A stretch of 6,839 bases of DNA from Halobacteriales archaeon QH_10_70_21 (lineage in GTDB: Archaea > Halobacteriota > Halobacteria > Halobacteriales > Haloarculaceae), in NCBI GenBank assembly GCA_003021325.1, contig PXQM01000048.1, positions 1 through 6,839 of the forward strand, written 5' to 3'. The notes beneath the pieces were generated by a model. The model made no database searches. It saw only the letters and a program-made list of their open reading frames with translations, and had not been told where the DNA came from. Below, in pieces: positions 6,200 to 6,839 of this stretch. The translations under genes were made by a program, and so were the position numbers. Position 1 is the first letter of the stretch. Each line of letters opens with the position of its first letter.

Positions 6200-6262
6200 A
6201 TCCCGAACGGGGACGCGTGGAGCCGGAGGTAACGGACCCGCCGCGGTCGAATATCCCGAACG
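6200..6262. repeat. Ten-base direct repeat upstream of the regulator gene
   Basis: ATCCCGAACG occurs at 6200-6209 and again at 6253-6262, start points 53 bases apart (about five DNA turns). Both copies lie in the 106-base space between the regulator start and the stop of the stress-protein gene. The right copy overlaps the AT-rich GATATT on the minus strand (6250-6255), the best TATA-like sequence in this gap. They could be binding sites, for example for autoregulation, but this is inference. Confidence 0.4.
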
Positions 6263-6290
6263 AATCCTCACGTGAGTACGGCCGGCAGTA

Positions 6291-6722
6291 TCAGTCACCC
6301 GCGCCGGCACCGCCGACGACGAGGGTCGGAATCTCGGTTAGCCTGACCACCCGCTCGGTCGTGCTACCGGCGGTGGCGATGCGCGAGAGTCCGGTCCGGC
6401 CCTGCGTCCCCGTCACGATGAGGTCGACGTCGTAGTCTACGGCGGCGTCGACGATCTCCTCGGCAGGGGTCCCCCGCCGGAGGTGGCGCTCGACGTCGAC
6501 GCCGTGCTCCTCGCCGAGCGCGGCCACGGCGTCGAGCGCCCGTTCACCCGCCGCCTCCTGTTCTTCGACCGCGAAGTCCCAGTGGCCGCTCGGCCCGGCC
6601 TCCTCGACGACGAACAGCGCGTCGACGGTCGCGTCGAACGTCTCGGCTCGCTCGACCGCGTGCTCGGCGGCCAGGTCGCTGTGGTCGCTCCCGTCGGTCG
6701 GGACCAGGATGCGCTCGTACAT
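6291..6722 (-). CDS. UspA-family universal stress protein
   Basis: A 143-residue single-domain cytosolic Usp protein of normal length. It opens with MYERILVPTDGSDHSDLAAEHAV, giving the first strand, the Asp10 expected to contact adenine, and the first helix. The nucleotide-binding loop is VTGTQGRTGLSRIATAGSTTERVV at 103-126, ending in the strand IPTLVVGG. The ATP-binding signature is G-x2-G-x9-G-S/T; here Gly105 and Gly108 are followed by ten rather than nine residues before Gly119-Ser120, a one-residue longer loop. ATP binding is therefore likely but not certain. Usp proteins help cells survive starvation and other stress by mostly unknown means. The ATG at 6722 is chosen because it begins the fold and has a TATA-like box 28 bases upstream. 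It lies upstream of, and on the same strand as, the HTH regulator, separated by about 106 bases, so the two are probably separate units. Confidence 0.92.
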   Translation of the reverse strand: MYERILVPTDGSDHSDLAAEHAVERAETFDATVDALFVVEEAGPSGHWDFAVEEQEAAGERALDAVAALGEEHGVDVERHLRRGTPAEEIVDAAVDYDVDLIVTGTQGRTGLSRIATAGSTTERVVRLTEIPTLVVGGAGAGD

Positions 6723-6746
6723 GCGACGACCGGCACTCCGAGCGGG

Positions 6747-6754
6747 CATAAACG
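6747..6754 (-). promoter_or_regulatory. TATA-like promoter box of the stress-protein gene
   Basis: Minus-strand CGTTTATG is centred about 28 bases upstream of the ATG at 6722 and is the only AT-rich spot nearby, fitting a leaderless haloarchaeal promoter. Confidence 0.5.
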
Positions 6755-6839
6755 GCGGGGACCGTTCGCCGGTCGATACGGCCCTGGCTCCGTTCGCTTC
6801 CGGCCCGGCGGCCGGACCGACCCGGCTCGACGACGCGAG

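Noticed and set aside
6760..6839. Possible gene fragment at the right edge
   Set aside because: Frames are open but too short; no motif or start signal can be identified. The GC-rich inverted repeat around CCGGCCCGGC is not distinctive.

Overview
The window looks like chromosomal DNA from a halophilic archaeon (class Halobacteria). Base composition is very GC-rich, the predicted proteins are strongly acidic with almost every codon ending in G or C, and most genes have an AT-rich TATA-like box 25-30 bases before the start codon with no room for a leader, the usual haloarchaeal leaderless arrangement. A dacZ-type diadenylate cyclase and an HTH/zinc-ribbon regulator of a haloarchaeal type agree with this. 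I do not commit to a genus. I see no tRNA, rRNA, CRISPR array, insertion sequence or phage gene.

Left block, all on the minus strand (1-2826). The first gene, running off the left edge, is an acyl-CoA dehydrogenase that has lost its middle: the N-terminal part up to the WITNG motif is joined in frame to the C-terminal motif with the catalytic YEGT. Then come a stand-alone tandem-CBS protein, a short MscS-family channel, and a diadenylate cyclase (dacZ) that makes the second messenger c-di-AMP. dacZ and the channel gene are two bases apart and almost certainly co-transcribed. The CBS gene lies 159 bases downstream with its own promoter signals. Because c-di-AMP controls osmotic balance and some stand-alone CBS proteins bind it, these three genes are a plausible c-di-AMP/osmotic-response cluster; the CBS link is inference.

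Middle block, plus strand (2954-5283). Divergent from dacZ, an alpha/beta hydrolase with a complete Ser-Asp-His triad is followed after 47 bases by an NDH-2-like FAD/NAD(P) oxidoreductase with an unusual C-terminal extension of about 100 residues.

Right block, minus strand (5300-6722). A winged-helix/zinc-ribbon transcription factor converges on the oxidoreductase gene with a 16-base gap, and a UspA-type stress protein lies upstream of it. The last 80 bases hold no recognisable gene.

Most genes are ordinary haloarchaeal housekeeping or stress functions. The points most worth checking are the internally deleted acyl-CoA dehydrogenase and the dacZ-mscS-CBS neighbourhood.
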